DNA of 20,514 nucleotides, taken from the NCBI GenBank assembly GCA_009602725.1, contig WELB01000056.1:313872-334385 (forward strand). Reading direction: 5' to 3'. The translations under genes and the position numbers were made by a program. Of the stretch, positions 1 to 9,553 are shown one piece after another. The DNA is from Spirogloea muscicola (lineage: Eukaryota; Streptophyta; Zygnematophyceae; Spirogloeales; Spirogloeaceae). Each line of letters starts with the position of its first letter. The stretch's first letter is position 1. The notes under the pieces were generated by a model. That model was not told the DNA's origin. It was given only the letters and a program-made list of their open reading frames with translations, and made no database searches.

Positions 1-311
1 AGCATATCCTCGCGTCGTGCATATCCCGACTCGCTATGTTCTCGAGTAGGGTATGGAAGCGAGGACCCAAGCAGCCGAAAGTGTCGATTGCGGCCGGGAG
101 GAGGTGGTCACTGCGGGGGTAGTTTTGAGTAGTGTCGGAGCTTTTTCTGCTCAGCACCTCCCACTGCGTGGCCAGCAATGTGTGTGGAAGCGGAACTCTT
201 GTATGCCTCAGTCACCACCACATCAACCAAAGCTCGTGAAGGAAGAGAGAGAAGGCGCGCGGGGCGCATGAATTGAAAGGGAGGCCAATTCAAGCCAATA
301 CATTGTTCAGG
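1..311 (+). repeat. Interspersed repeat R1, window-edge copy upstream of COG2
   Basis: The segment has two parts. R1a, about 1-240, contains GCATATCCTC and TTCTCGAGTAGGGTAT. R1b, about 241-311, contains AAGGCGCGCGGGGCGCATGA and ACATTGTTCAGG. R1a recurs in the same orientation at 15661-15890 and inverted at 18345-18548. R1b recurs in the same orientation at 18149-18219. The copies differ by scattered substitutions and small indels, as expected of an old dispersed repeat. The window begins inside the copy, so its true left end is unknown. No terminal inverted repeat or target-site duplication is visible. It ends about 208 bases before the COG2 start codon, so it probably lies in or next to that gene's promoter. 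Confidence 0.8.
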
Positions 312-519
312 AAGGAAGAGAAGGAAGGAAGGGCAAGAGACCAGCGCCGCCAACTAGGCCTCGCCGGCGGGCCCCCGAAGGGCCTCGAGGGCTCCCGGGC
401 CTCGCGCCGCCGATTGGAGGCGCCGCTGCCGCCTGCTGCGGCGCCGCCGATCGCGACGCGCCAGAGCTGGCGGTGACGTCCTCGGCGTTGCGGCTGTTGC
501 GGTGGCGCATGCCGGCGCA
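312..519 (+). other. COG2 upstream region / 5' UTR
   Basis: This short stretch runs from the end of repeat R1 to the COG2 ATG. It opens purine-rich (GGAAGGAAGAGAAGGAAGG) and becomes very GC-rich, with GCC/GCG triplets, from about 355. I see no clear TATA box. An out-of-frame ATG at 509-511 precedes the chosen start at 520 by 11 bases and could reduce initiation if the transcript includes it. The long open frames here on both strands follow from GC content and are not supported as genes. Confidence 0.4.
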
Positions 520-3500
520 ATGGCGCCCGTCGAGCACGCCGCCAGCGTCGCCGCCCTCTTTGGCGACGACCTCGACTCCCAGGTGCGCCGCGCCCCGCGA
601 TATACGCTTGGCGACGAGAATGCCGCCGCGTCGCCGCATCGCGACCTCCGCCGCTGCCTCTCCTGTCCGCGAGCTGCGCCGGATCTCGCGCTCATCGTCG
701 CCGCCGCCAAAGCTGCCCCTGCCGCCCGCAGCCGTTGTGGTTCAAGAAGGAGGCGTTCGCGGACCCCGCCTTCGACGCCGAGGCGTACATCAGCGACCTG
801 CGGCGCTTCGTGCCCTTCGACACGCTGCGCGCGGAGCTGCGCTCTCATCTCGCCGCCCTCAAGCACGAGCTCGTGGAGCTCATCAACCGCGACTACGCAG
901 ACTTTGTCAACCTCAGCACGCGGCTGGTGAGGCGGCTGCCCACGCCGACGGCCGCCCCAAGCGGAGGCCGTGAGAGTGGCTACCAGCTGGCGACCTCGAT
1001 TGGCTCGCGGGCCGCCAGCCTGAACTGGCATACATTACTGGTCTCAGATGCCATTCGCGGCCATTCAGAAGTACTGGCCCTTGGCATCGTCGCTCGGCTG
1101 CTCTGCTGCCAAACCTGACGAGTGTCACGGGCCGGCAACCGAGCAGGTGGACGTGGATGGCGCCGTCCTCCGCATGCGCATGCCACTCAACGAGCTCCGG
1201 AGCCGGCTGCAGGCGGCACGCGAGGCCGTGGCCGGCACACTCACGGCCCTCCAGGACGGCCTCAAGCGCCGCGCCGAGGCGTCGGAGGCGCGCCAGATGC
1301 TCGAGCTCCTCCTTGATACCTCGCACGTCGTCTCCAAGGTGCAGAGAAACCCTGCAGTAGCCGCCACGAAGTTGTGCTTCCACACCTGGTTGATGGACGT
1401 TTGGAAGAACCTGCTTGATGCTGAGTAGTAGCTCAAGTGAAGGATTTCTAATGTGCTCAGTCAGTGCATGCACACATTGTGCTGCTGATAGGTTTCAAGC
1501 TTTGGTCAAGAGCTTCAAGGAGGACGACTAATACTTCGTTTTGTCCTCAACAGGTTGAGAAGTTGCTGGCGGAGCTGGAGCGCATGCCCAAAGATGAGGC
1601 GCGTGCCGAGATGGCCAATGGCTGGGTGAACGCCAATGGCCTCCTTAGCCGGGGGCTTGCCGATGCTGCTGGCGATGTCGGCGGGGATGGTGGCCCTGCC
1701 GGCCTCCAGGATGCCCGCAGTCGGCTGCTGGAGCGCATTGCCAGCGAGATGAACCGCCTCAAGTTCTACGCCGTCAAGGCCAAGGTCAGCGAAATGACGA
1801 GGTGCAAATTACATCAGCTCGCAATTCCTCGGAGCAACTTCTGATCAGCAGCTGCATGTGCGATGGTGGGTGCGGAGCAGGACTTGCCTTTCATCCAAGC
1901 GACAGAGAAGCGGATAGCCGCGGCGGATAGTAAAGTGGGGGAGCACTTGCGGGCATGCCTTGAAGGCGGCCTCGAGCGGCGTGAGGAGCGCGTCATTTAT
2001 CACTGCTTGCGGGCGTATGCGGCGCTGGACTCCACCGCCGGCGCCGAGGAGGCCTTCCGCGAGGCTGTTGTGGCCCCGCTGGTCGCGCAGGCCGTGCAAG
2101 GTGGAGGGGGTCGTCCACCAGCAGCAGCGGCTGGCAGCACCGCGGGGGCGGATCTCCTGGAGCCGGCATTTGCGGCGCTGGAGCAGGTTGTGGTCTCGCA
2201 GCTCAAGTTCCTTCTTGACATCGCATCAACTTGTATGCCCCCTCCACAGCTTCTCCTCCAACTATACAACCTTAGGGCTTAATCTTTGATCTTGCTGTGC
2301 CGTACTATCGGGCTATGTATCCTCTTGAAAGAGCCTCAAGCGCCTCGCTTCAGCTCACTGAACCTTAAAATTGAATATCAAACCTGCTGCAATGCTAATC
2401 TTAATCACAGGAATGACTGACTACTTTGCAACCGAACTCCGCATGAAGTTGACTCTCCAGCCTGAACAATTACATCTGTCTTGCATACTGTTGCGGGCTG
2501 GACCTTCTCATTCACATTCATAACGAGGAACTTTGCATGCATCCACCCTCACAGGATTTCCATGCCTCTTGTTGTTCCTTGATTCACTTGTCTTTGCTTG
2601 GCTACCTCTGTCGCACTCACAAAACCTTATGATGTGGCTTGCAGCCAACTCGGGCTTCCACAATTTCAACTTCCTAAGCAACTCCATACTAAGGGAGGTG
2701 CACATTGCCCTGCACAAGTGGCGGCCGGGCGCATTTTCGCCCGGTAAGCCCGACGAGTTCCTGGTGAATTACAATGCCAGCCTGGCCTTTATTTCCTTTC
2801 TAGAAGGTCAGTGTACCTCCTCAGACTATGCTCGGCCATCTTTGGTCGGACATGTGGTTTCCTCAGATGACTGTCCATCGATGGCAGGGCTCATAAGTGC
2901 AATGCAAATTCAGATGCAATGAAGAGTTGTCGATACCCCTGCAGTGCAATGTCAAAGTCGTCAACAGCACTTCACAGCTCCATGACATTCACTGAAGCCT
3001 CCCTGTCGCTAAGGTGGTCATATGGTCACTGATTTCAGGATACTGCCACTCGGAAGCTGCGGTACTGGCATTCCGGTCGCATGTAGCCTACTCCGAGTTC
3101 CTCCGTTCCTGGAATCTGGGAGTGTACTTCACGTTGCGGTACTCTCCACAACCACCAGGCTTATGCTATCTCTGGCATTAGTATGGCATGCCCGTGCCTC
3201 AGCCCGTCTTCCAGGCCTGCTTATGTCAAGCAGAAGCCTTGACCTTGATATGACATGTACGGGTTTGGGTCAGCAAGTAGTCAAGAGCGGCTGTCAGTGA
3301 AGTGAAGAAGGAGAGCAGCTTCTCCAAGTCAATCAATTCACGAGCCCATGGGGGATGCATGTGCAATATAAGAGGTTGTCAAAACTTGCAGCAGTTGCTG
3401 CAAAAGCAACCATGACCTGGGAGCACCTATCTTGTGTACTTTCAGAGAGCTCAACATTCCTTACATTTGACAAATTGCCACTTTCAACCGAAGGTCCTCA

Positions 3501-5784
3501 AGAAGATGCTCAAAGGTTTCCTGCTCGGCTGCCATGCCCCTTGCAGTTTCCAGGAGATTGCTGGGGCCCTGGACCAGGCGCTCCGGGCACCAACTGTGAC
3601 GGTCGTTGCTCCACCCAAGGCCTCCCCAGGTGCTGCTGGCGCCGGCACGACGCCGAACTTTACGTTCCAGCAGACAGTGATGCTGTGGGAGTGCCTCCAG
3701 CGCTGCTGGCGGCCAGATGTGTGCATTGCTTCCATCCACGATAGATTTCTCCGCCTCAGCCTGCAACTCCTCTCCAGGTACTCTATCTTTCTGATCAAGT
3801 TGGCGAGACAGTCAAGTAAGATATGGTGGCATCATTCATACAAGATTGACTGCCCAGTGGCGCCGTACTTTGCTGCTACTCGAGCACATTTGACCACTGA
3901 TTCTCCAACCAACTATTGTTGCCAGTGCTGGAGCCGGATGGCTCAACATGCAACTTACTCCAGTCTGCAACCGATGCTGCAGATTCAGCATGTGGCTCTC
4001 TGCCGGCCTTGCAAACCGCAAGGGTGGCGAAGAGGCACTTGCATCTGGCGGAGAATGGGGAGCCTCGGCCACGCCAGAAGATTTTGTGCTGGTGCAGATA
4101 TAGCCTTGCCATCCCATCCTCTAGGGACTTGCTACTTGTCCACCTTTGTTGCAGCACCAGCTGATCCTGGCAGTACTGATTACTTCGAAGCTGCCGTTGT
4201 CTTTGATGGGTGTTCGTCAGCTGGGTGCTTCTGTTATAAAATTGCAAGCATATTGAAGCCTCTGTTGACTCAAGGCCTGACTCGTCTATTACGCAAATCC
4301 ATCTTCGAAGATAGTATTCTGTGTGAAGGCCTTATGGCTCTGACGCCATTGTAGTCGCCGATGTTAAGATAGACCAGGCACGATGTCAGCCTCCTGGGGC
4401 GGCTGGTCAAGGGCGAGTACACACATACTGTCTTGCGGAAGCTTGGGCCGCATGTGGGCGAAACGTGCCAGGGGGCTGTACAGGAGAGCATTGGCGCTGG
4501 GGTCGATGCGGCGCTTGCATCATTGCCCGCCATCACTGAGGTCCTGACTGACGCTGTTGCAGAGAAGTGCATGGAGGTGAGGCTAGACCGACTGGCTCGC
4601 AAACACCGGCATGGCTCTAGATGAAGCATGTTACGCTTCATCTCTGCGTTGGTGAAGCAGCACTTGTACTTCTGGGAGCTTGAGCTACACCCTGTAAGTC
4701 CTAGTTGTCAATGCCCTGCTCAGACCTGCCAGTCCGCGTGCGCAGTTCCTGAAGCAGGTGAAGGGCGTGACAGCTGTGTACCGGATGACCAACAAGCCCC
4801 TGCCAACTCGGCACTCGCCCTACGTCCCTGACATCCTTCGGCCCCTGCGGGTGATCTGACCTGGTGATCCTTGACATGCGGTGATGAGCTGGAGTTGTGC
4901 TGCCACCTCAATTTGGCTAACGGGCTCTTGGCTCACTTATCATTGCTGACTTTATGATGAGTACAATCTGTTGTCAAAGATGTATTGTAGCTTTCAGAGC
5001 AAGCTCCACTATGAACAAGCATATGGTGATTGCCTGCTGATGTAGTTATGCTGTATGCCCGCAGCCTGCTAATGCATTGCCCATCGCAACTTTCAGGCAT
5101 TTGTAGAGGGAGACAGGGCTGCGCTAATTGCGGAAAAGGCACGGGCGGAGCTCGTTGCCACTATTGTCGACCGCGTCACCACGCGCTACGACAGCTTGGC
5201 TCAGGAGCTTGTCACGACGGTAAGCTGTGGCATCCGCTGTCCAGATTGCTGTGTCTGCTGCTAGCTTTACTTGACAGAAAGGAACTGTCATTGCAACAGT
5301 GCAAAATCTGATGTTGCACTTCAATACCCAATTAGGCGCAAGTGCTTGGACCAGGTGACAGCAATTTGTGCTGTTGGCAATGGTGGCAGGCGCGGCGGAC
5401 AGAGTCATCGCTCAAGCGGCTGCGTCAGGGCGCGTCTCGCACTGGCATGGGGGCCGATACAGCTGGCGCCCACATCTCCGACAGCGACAAGATGGTTGCG
5501 CAGCTCTTCCTAGACGTACAGGTGTGTGGAGCACCAAAGCTTGCTACACACAGGAATGACTGACATTGCCCCTCATACTGCTAAGCAGGTCTGCACGAAA
5601 GCTGTCCGCAGCTCCTGGTAATGCTGACAATCGTCACCAATGCACTTGGCGGCCCTCGTGGCACATGGATGAGCAGGAATATGGCAGGCAGCTTCAGCAC
5701 TTCGGTGTGAATCCCCAGGCTGTTGCGTCATACGCAACGCTGTGGCAGTGCGTGGCACCACCGGACCGAGCACCAGTGCAGTAG
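520..5784 (+). CDS. COG2: COG2, conserved oligomeric Golgi complex subunit 2 (14 exons)
   Basis: COG2 belongs to lobe A of the COG complex, a CATCHR-family tether that captures retrograde vesicles within the Golgi and so maintains glycosylation enzymes. Exons: 520-582, 732-926, 1147-1338, 1554-1784, 1881-2232, 2645-2806, 3039-3138, 3547-3777, 3983-4091, 4373-4576, 4746-4850, 5097-5219, 5390-5521, 5677-5784. All introns are GT-AG (96-412 nt) and phases match at each junction, giving 768 aa; plant COG2 is about 750. The N-terminal COG2 domain (about 12-150) shows LFGDDLDSQ, SHLAALKHELVELINRDYAD and LLLDTSHVVSK. The middle shows ERIASEMNRLKFY, LPFIQATEKRI, GAFSPGKPDEFL and SFQEIAGALDQAL. The C-terminal domain shows YRMTNKPLPTRHSPYV, SDKMVAQLFLDVQ and LWQCVAPPDR. 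The ATG at 520 leads directly into the conserved N-terminus. The exon 10 acceptor (4371-4372) is the least typical, but it alone keeps frame after an upstream TAG. No break or missing block is seen. Identification rests on family knowledge. Confidence 0.94.
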
Positions 5785-6166
5785 GGCGGATGTAGGGTCA
5801 AGGCAGGTCTGCTACCATTGATCTCGTCATCAACAGTGCCCTACACACCCTGACTTCAAAATTGCTCCCTACATGTCAAAGCAGTCATTGATTCATTTGT
5901 TTGCATTCACTGACTTCCTTTGAAAGTCTGAGTGCAGCTCATTCACGCCCGTGGCAGTCTTGAGCCCCAGTCCTCAACAGTAACTAACCTGTGCCGTGCC
6001 AGTTGCTATGCTGATGACTACGCTGCTAACTGAAAGTGCTATGGCTCCTCATAATCAAAAGACTACTACATCAAGCAAAAGTCCAGGCTTGAGCGGCAGG
6101 GCAGTCCGCCTGCCGTCATCAGAGCCATTTGATTGGCTGCTCCATCACTTCCGAGCCCCGGCCCCT
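5785..6166. other. Convergent intergenic spacer between COG2 and the cysteine-rich gene
   Basis: These 382 bases hold the two convergent 3' ends. I find no coding signal and no repeat shared with the rest of the window. A green-algal-type TGTAA polyadenylation motif is absent from both strands here. The nearest plus-strand TGTAA is at 6453-6457, inside the last intron of the convergent gene, so the two transcripts may overlap at their 3' ends. Confidence 0.4.
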
Positions 6167-7170
6167 CTAAGAGGCTTTGGAGATGGCTTTGCAATACATT
6201 GACATTATATGTACAAGCAGCGATGGCTGCCACAGCCGAGCAGACGCCTCCTGCTCCAGTGTGCTTTTCGCGACGTCGAGGTAATCATCAGGCATCAGTT
6301 GCTGAGGACAACTGCGCTGAACTTTCCGCCAGCCTCTGGCCGAATGCAAGCCTGCGTGCATGCATCCTGGCAGTCCTGTCACACAGAGCAAGAGTAGATT
6401 GGCAGGTGGGTTGTGAGTACCCGCTCGACCTTTCAGCAGGACCAATCTACAGTGTAATGTCGGGCATGTGTCATGTAGCCAATGCTTCAAGGCTGTACTC
6501 CATTGACACATATGAGCTCAGCAACACTGCCCAAGCACAGCAAGAGCACAAGGCTTGATGCCGCCGGCTTGTGCTGTATGAGTGGGAGAACAGGCAGACC
6601 TGGAGGGCGCCTGTGAGGCTGGCCCCTGCGCTGGCGCGCTCACACGCCGCCGCGCAGCCCGTCTCGCAGGCGTCCTCGGGCGTCAGGTAGCAGCACGACG
6701 CGTCGCCCTGCGTGGCCATGCTCTGCCTGCACGCGCCCTCCACCTGCACCAACCACGGCCCATTAGCAATGTGCGCAGGGTTATCTCCAAGCATCCGGCG
6801 ACCAAAGGCGACGAGGTGCACGGCTCCCTTCCACGGCGGCGGATCTGGGCGACGGCCGCCTGATCTTGGCCCGACATTCCATGCACAGTGCCGCCAATGA
6901 TGGTGCTTGCCAGCACAGCCCATAAGTGGATCTAGGCCACCGCAATGGTGGCAGGTCGCTGATGCCCTTGCAGCCTGTCAGACCTGGTGGTCGTCCCAGC
7001 AGTCGTACCGGCGTACCCAGGGAAGGGTTGAGGGATGGCGGAGGAGGGGCAGGAGAGTGCAAGGAGGCAGAGGAGGGGAAGGACACCTGCGCAAAGACGC
7101 GGATGGTGTGCCGGCCCGCCTGCTCCAGCGCCGTCACGCCCTTTACCGTGATGCGCCGATAGTCCGCCAT
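6167..7170 (-). CDS. Unrecognised small cysteine-rich protein (3 exons, tentative)
   Basis: I do not recognise this protein. Exons on the minus strand are 7170-7087, 6743-6600 and 6301-6167. Both introns are GT-AG and in phase 0, and the join gives 120 aa ending at TAG. Exon 1 reads MADYRRITVKGVTALEQAGR with strong GC-ending codon preference. Exon 2 carries six cysteines as C-X11-CC-X7-C-X3-C-X3-C, around ASCCYLTPEDACETGCAAAC, which suggests a disulfide-bonded or metal-binding fold. Exon 3 begins QLMPDDYLDVAKSTLEQEA; its last 20 residues are less protein-like, so a further donor (GTACAT near 6209) and another exon are possible. The ATG at 7170 sits in a good context (GGCGGCCATGG). However, a neighbouring frame just upstream (about 7290-7185) also looks coding, so the gene may start further up or carry a frame error in the intervening GGC tract. 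There is no evident signal peptide with this start. The gene is convergent with COG2. Confidence 0.5.
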
Positions 7171-8288
7171 GGCCGCCGCCGCCGGGGCCCCGCCTCCAGC
7201 CTCTGCAGGTCCGGCAGGCCGCGGAGCAGCACAGGGGCCCCGGCTTCTAAGAATTCTGGCGGCCGTTTGGGTTCTCCGAGGCCGACGAAGCGCCCTCCAA
7301 CGCCGGTCAAGCGGCGCGGCGCCGGCGGGGCTCGGAGGTGGGCGCCGGGACGGCGGCCGCCATGGCTCCTGCCCGTGCAGCTGCCTGGCCGACCTCGGGG
7401 CGCGGAGATGGTGATGGAGTTGACGGCTCCGCGGGGTGCGGGTGGGGATGGTAGCGGACGCGGTTGTGGGTGTCTAGATGGATGTGAGCTTGACAAGCCA
7501 AGCCCAGAAAGGATGAACGAGGTCCAGAGAGCCAAAAGGCGCTCAATCCACACAGCTATGCGAGAGACGACAGCCGACTGGGAGATTGGTGAGCCCGAGT
7601 AAGCAGCCGCAAGTGGGAGTGACTTGAAGCTGGAGAATGAAGAAGAATGGGAAAAAGAGGCAACCCGACGAGACCCAGAAGTGGTGGCAGCGACGGAAGG
7701 AGGGGGGAGGTTAGCCCCTCGGGGCCTCCCCCGGCCTCCTCCCGCCCTTTTCCGCCGCGCTGGGTGGGCAGGCCGGATAAACTTTCGTCGGCTGCCCTGC
7801 CCGACACGCGGCAGCGCAGCCACGTGAGCCAAGGTGGAAGGAGTCCACGCGGCCCAAGCGTCGGTGGCCCGACAACCACGCCCGTCGGCGGCCGCGTCAA
7901 GTCTTGCGGCCGCCCTCCTGCCGACGCGACCTCCGACAGTTGCCGACGACCGCCGACGCCTGACCCCTGCGCCGACCGCCCGGTGGTCTTAACGGCAAAG
8001 CGGAGCGCAGGACGGGAAAGCTCAGGCCCGTTATTCCGGCTTCCCGTCCTGAAATATCTCGCTGATGGAAAAGGCAGACGTGGCCGACGGGCCCGCCACG
8101 TCGGAGGCCCGGATGCAGCAGGCTCCGACGTGGCGGCTTCCCGGCCCGATATTGGCCGCCGAAAGTACTCCTCCCCTGCAGATATTTTCGCGGCGCCCAA
8201 CTCCTCCGGAAAAGACAAGCAGCTCGGGCGAGGGGCTGTGAAAGTAAGCTCATCCAAGACGAAAGTGGCTCTCCTTATGGGGGGGGTG
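7171..8288. other. GC-rich upstream region of the cysteine-rich gene
   Basis: This is about 1.1 kb of GC- and CpG-rich DNA lying 5' of the minus-strand gene, probably including its 5' UTR and promoter. Long open frames exist on both strands (for example minus 7832-7143 and 8257-7556, plus 6907-7602) but they are rich in Arg, Pro, Ser and Gly and look like composition artefacts. The exception is a short minus-frame stretch with GEPKRPPEFLEAGAPVLL at about 7275-7220. A perfect 13-bp inverted repeat (8094-8106 and 8123-8135, CGCCACGTCGGAG with its complement) and a G-box-like CACGTG (7821-7826) are visible. I see no TATA box that I trust. Confidence 0.4.
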
Positions 8289-8328
8289 AGAAGCGCTTTC
8301 CCAAAAGCTTTCCCGGTAGGATAATCAC
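8289..8328 (-). repeat. Short repeat, inverted relative to 17732-17773
   Basis: AAGCGCTTTC, followed after a few bases by CCCGGTAGGATAATCAC, is the reverse complement of the sequence at 17732-17773 apart from a few changes. This ties the repeat island around 8.3-8.7 kb to the repeat cluster at 17-19 kb, and it marks the left edge of repeat-derived DNA here. Confidence 0.7.
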
Positions 8329-8401
8329 TTGGAACCCTCTATTAGAAGCCGCAGGTCAGGAATCTAGCCGCCTGACTCATACAAAGAAGTGGCACTCCCA
8401 A

Positions 8402-8690
8402 GGGGGCAAGGGCTGTGAAAAGCCAGCCCCAAATGACAGGGTCGAAGGGGCCAAAAGCGCTTAGCAGCTACGAAGGGGCCTGAAAAGTCCCCTTCGACTC
8501 ATCCAAAGGGGGCGATGGGCAGTGAGAAGCCAGCCCGGAAAGAGTGGACAGGCCGTAGAAGCCCGCCTCGCAATGGTCACGGAGAGAAGTTTCGTAGTGT
8601 TTACACCTTCCGGCCCTGTTCAGACCTTGTTCGCTTTTTTCGGGCTGCATCACTTCATACACACTCCACTTTCCTTTTGGGCCGGCCTCT
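8402..8690. repeat. Repeat island with module M copies in both orientations
   Basis: Module M is a short GC-rich sequence of the form GGGGGCAAGGGCTGTG then AAAAGCCAGCCC, which can fold on itself through GGCT/AGCC. Direct copies lie at 8402-8430 and 8503-8547 (CCAAAGGGGGCGATGGGC). Diverged inverted remnants lie at about 8621-8650 (CAGACCTTGTTCG, then CGGGCTG) and 8671-8687 (CCTTTTGGGCCGGCC). Related copies occur at 16348, 16417, 16755, 17163, 17828 and 18904. The opposed copies suggest a decayed inverted-repeat element of roughly 290 bp. A minus-strand TGTAA (8605-8601), the only candidate polyadenylation signal I found downstream of RBM39, lies inside it. Confidence 0.7.
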
Positions 8691-8850
8691 TACTTAAGAG
8701 AAGCTACTTGTGATATGAGCTGGTCTTTTGCAGATTTGACATACTTTGGATTCAACTTCTTTTCCCGAAAGTAAGTTGCAAGGTCCTCGGGAAAAGGGAT
8801 CCAGGCTTTGGGCCACCTCTGGCTTCTCTGTCCCCTCTCTCTTGCAGCTC
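8690..8850 (-). pseudogene. Orphan coding-like fragment, unassigned
   Basis: The minus strand from about 8850 to the TAA at 8692-8690 reads as a convincing protein tail, including KAWIPFPEDLATYFREKK and NPKYVKSAKDQLISQVASLK. I cannot assign it to a family. It lies more than 700 bases downstream of the RBM39 stop on the same strand and directly abuts the module M repeat island. An AG acceptor-like site precedes it at about 8830, so it could be a terminal exon of something else. It could also be a gene fragment captured by a transposable element, or chance. The open frame extends up to 8950, but that part is basic and low in complexity. No start context or upstream partner exon is apparent. Confidence 0.3.
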
Positions 8851-9553
8851 TTCCCCATCTCCTCTTTCTTCCTAGCAATGAAGCGAACTCAGGAGAACGG
8901 CATTGAGCATAACCAGACTTGGTAAAGGTTGGCGTTGACCAGTCAGACAACCTTCACACATGAAGCTTGACTTGCAGCAACCTGTCCTTTGAGCTCCTAG
9001 TCTTCGAACATCTGACAGCAACTCTGATCGCCTTGCCTTTGTGAATCTAGTCAGGGCGTCAGCATGCGTCCTGGCTGGTGCATGCAATGCGTCAGCCACA
9101 CAACATCCAGAAATGGAAGCCCCTGCCTCAGCTGGTTCCCTTGATATTGAGTCCTTGAGCAGCAGCGCATGTACATATATGCATTGGCAGGGCAGCTACC
9201 CATTGACAAATTGTAGCCATCGTGTAGCAGCCAACTTATACAGGAAGCTACTCTGCAGCATCATATGTTGGCAGTATGATCACCTTGAAATCAGAATGTG
9301 GCAAGGCAATACAACAAACAGCGACTCGCGCAACACAAGCATTTCACAGGCGTTAAGCCAACGCCTAGATTTCACAAGTATCAGGACAATAATCTCCTCA
9401 ATGCTTGTCAACATAATTTGCACTGCTGACATGAAGCCTTCCCAAAGCTGAGCTGAACCAAGCCACCTACAAGGCTGCGCATACATCACTGCGAGAAGAA
9501 TACTAACTACCGATGTGCTATGCAACATGCCAATCGTACTAATCTCAACCCCT
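8851..9553 (-). other. 3' flank of RBM39
   Basis: These roughly 700 bases lie downstream of the RBM39 stop codon on the minus strand and probably include its 3' UTR. They have ordinary AT content and no repeat shared with the rest of the window. I see no convincing gene on either strand. Confidence 0.4.

Noticed and set aside
354-1473. Long minus-strand open frames (354-1031 and 913-1473) opposite COG2 exons 1-3
   Set aside because: They lie antisense to well-supported COG2 exons, have Arg/Ala-rich composition typical of GC-rich shadow frames and match no family that I recognise.
6907-7602. 231-codon plus-strand open frame
   Set aside because: It is Arg/Gly/Pro-rich and overlaps exon 1 of the minus-strand cysteine-rich gene, where codon bias favours the other strand.
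7143-8257. Long minus open frames upstream of the cysteine-rich gene
   Set aside because: Apart from the short stretch near 7220-7290 they are low-complexity Ser/Pro/Arg sequence in GC-rich DNA, with comparably long open frames on the opposite strand.
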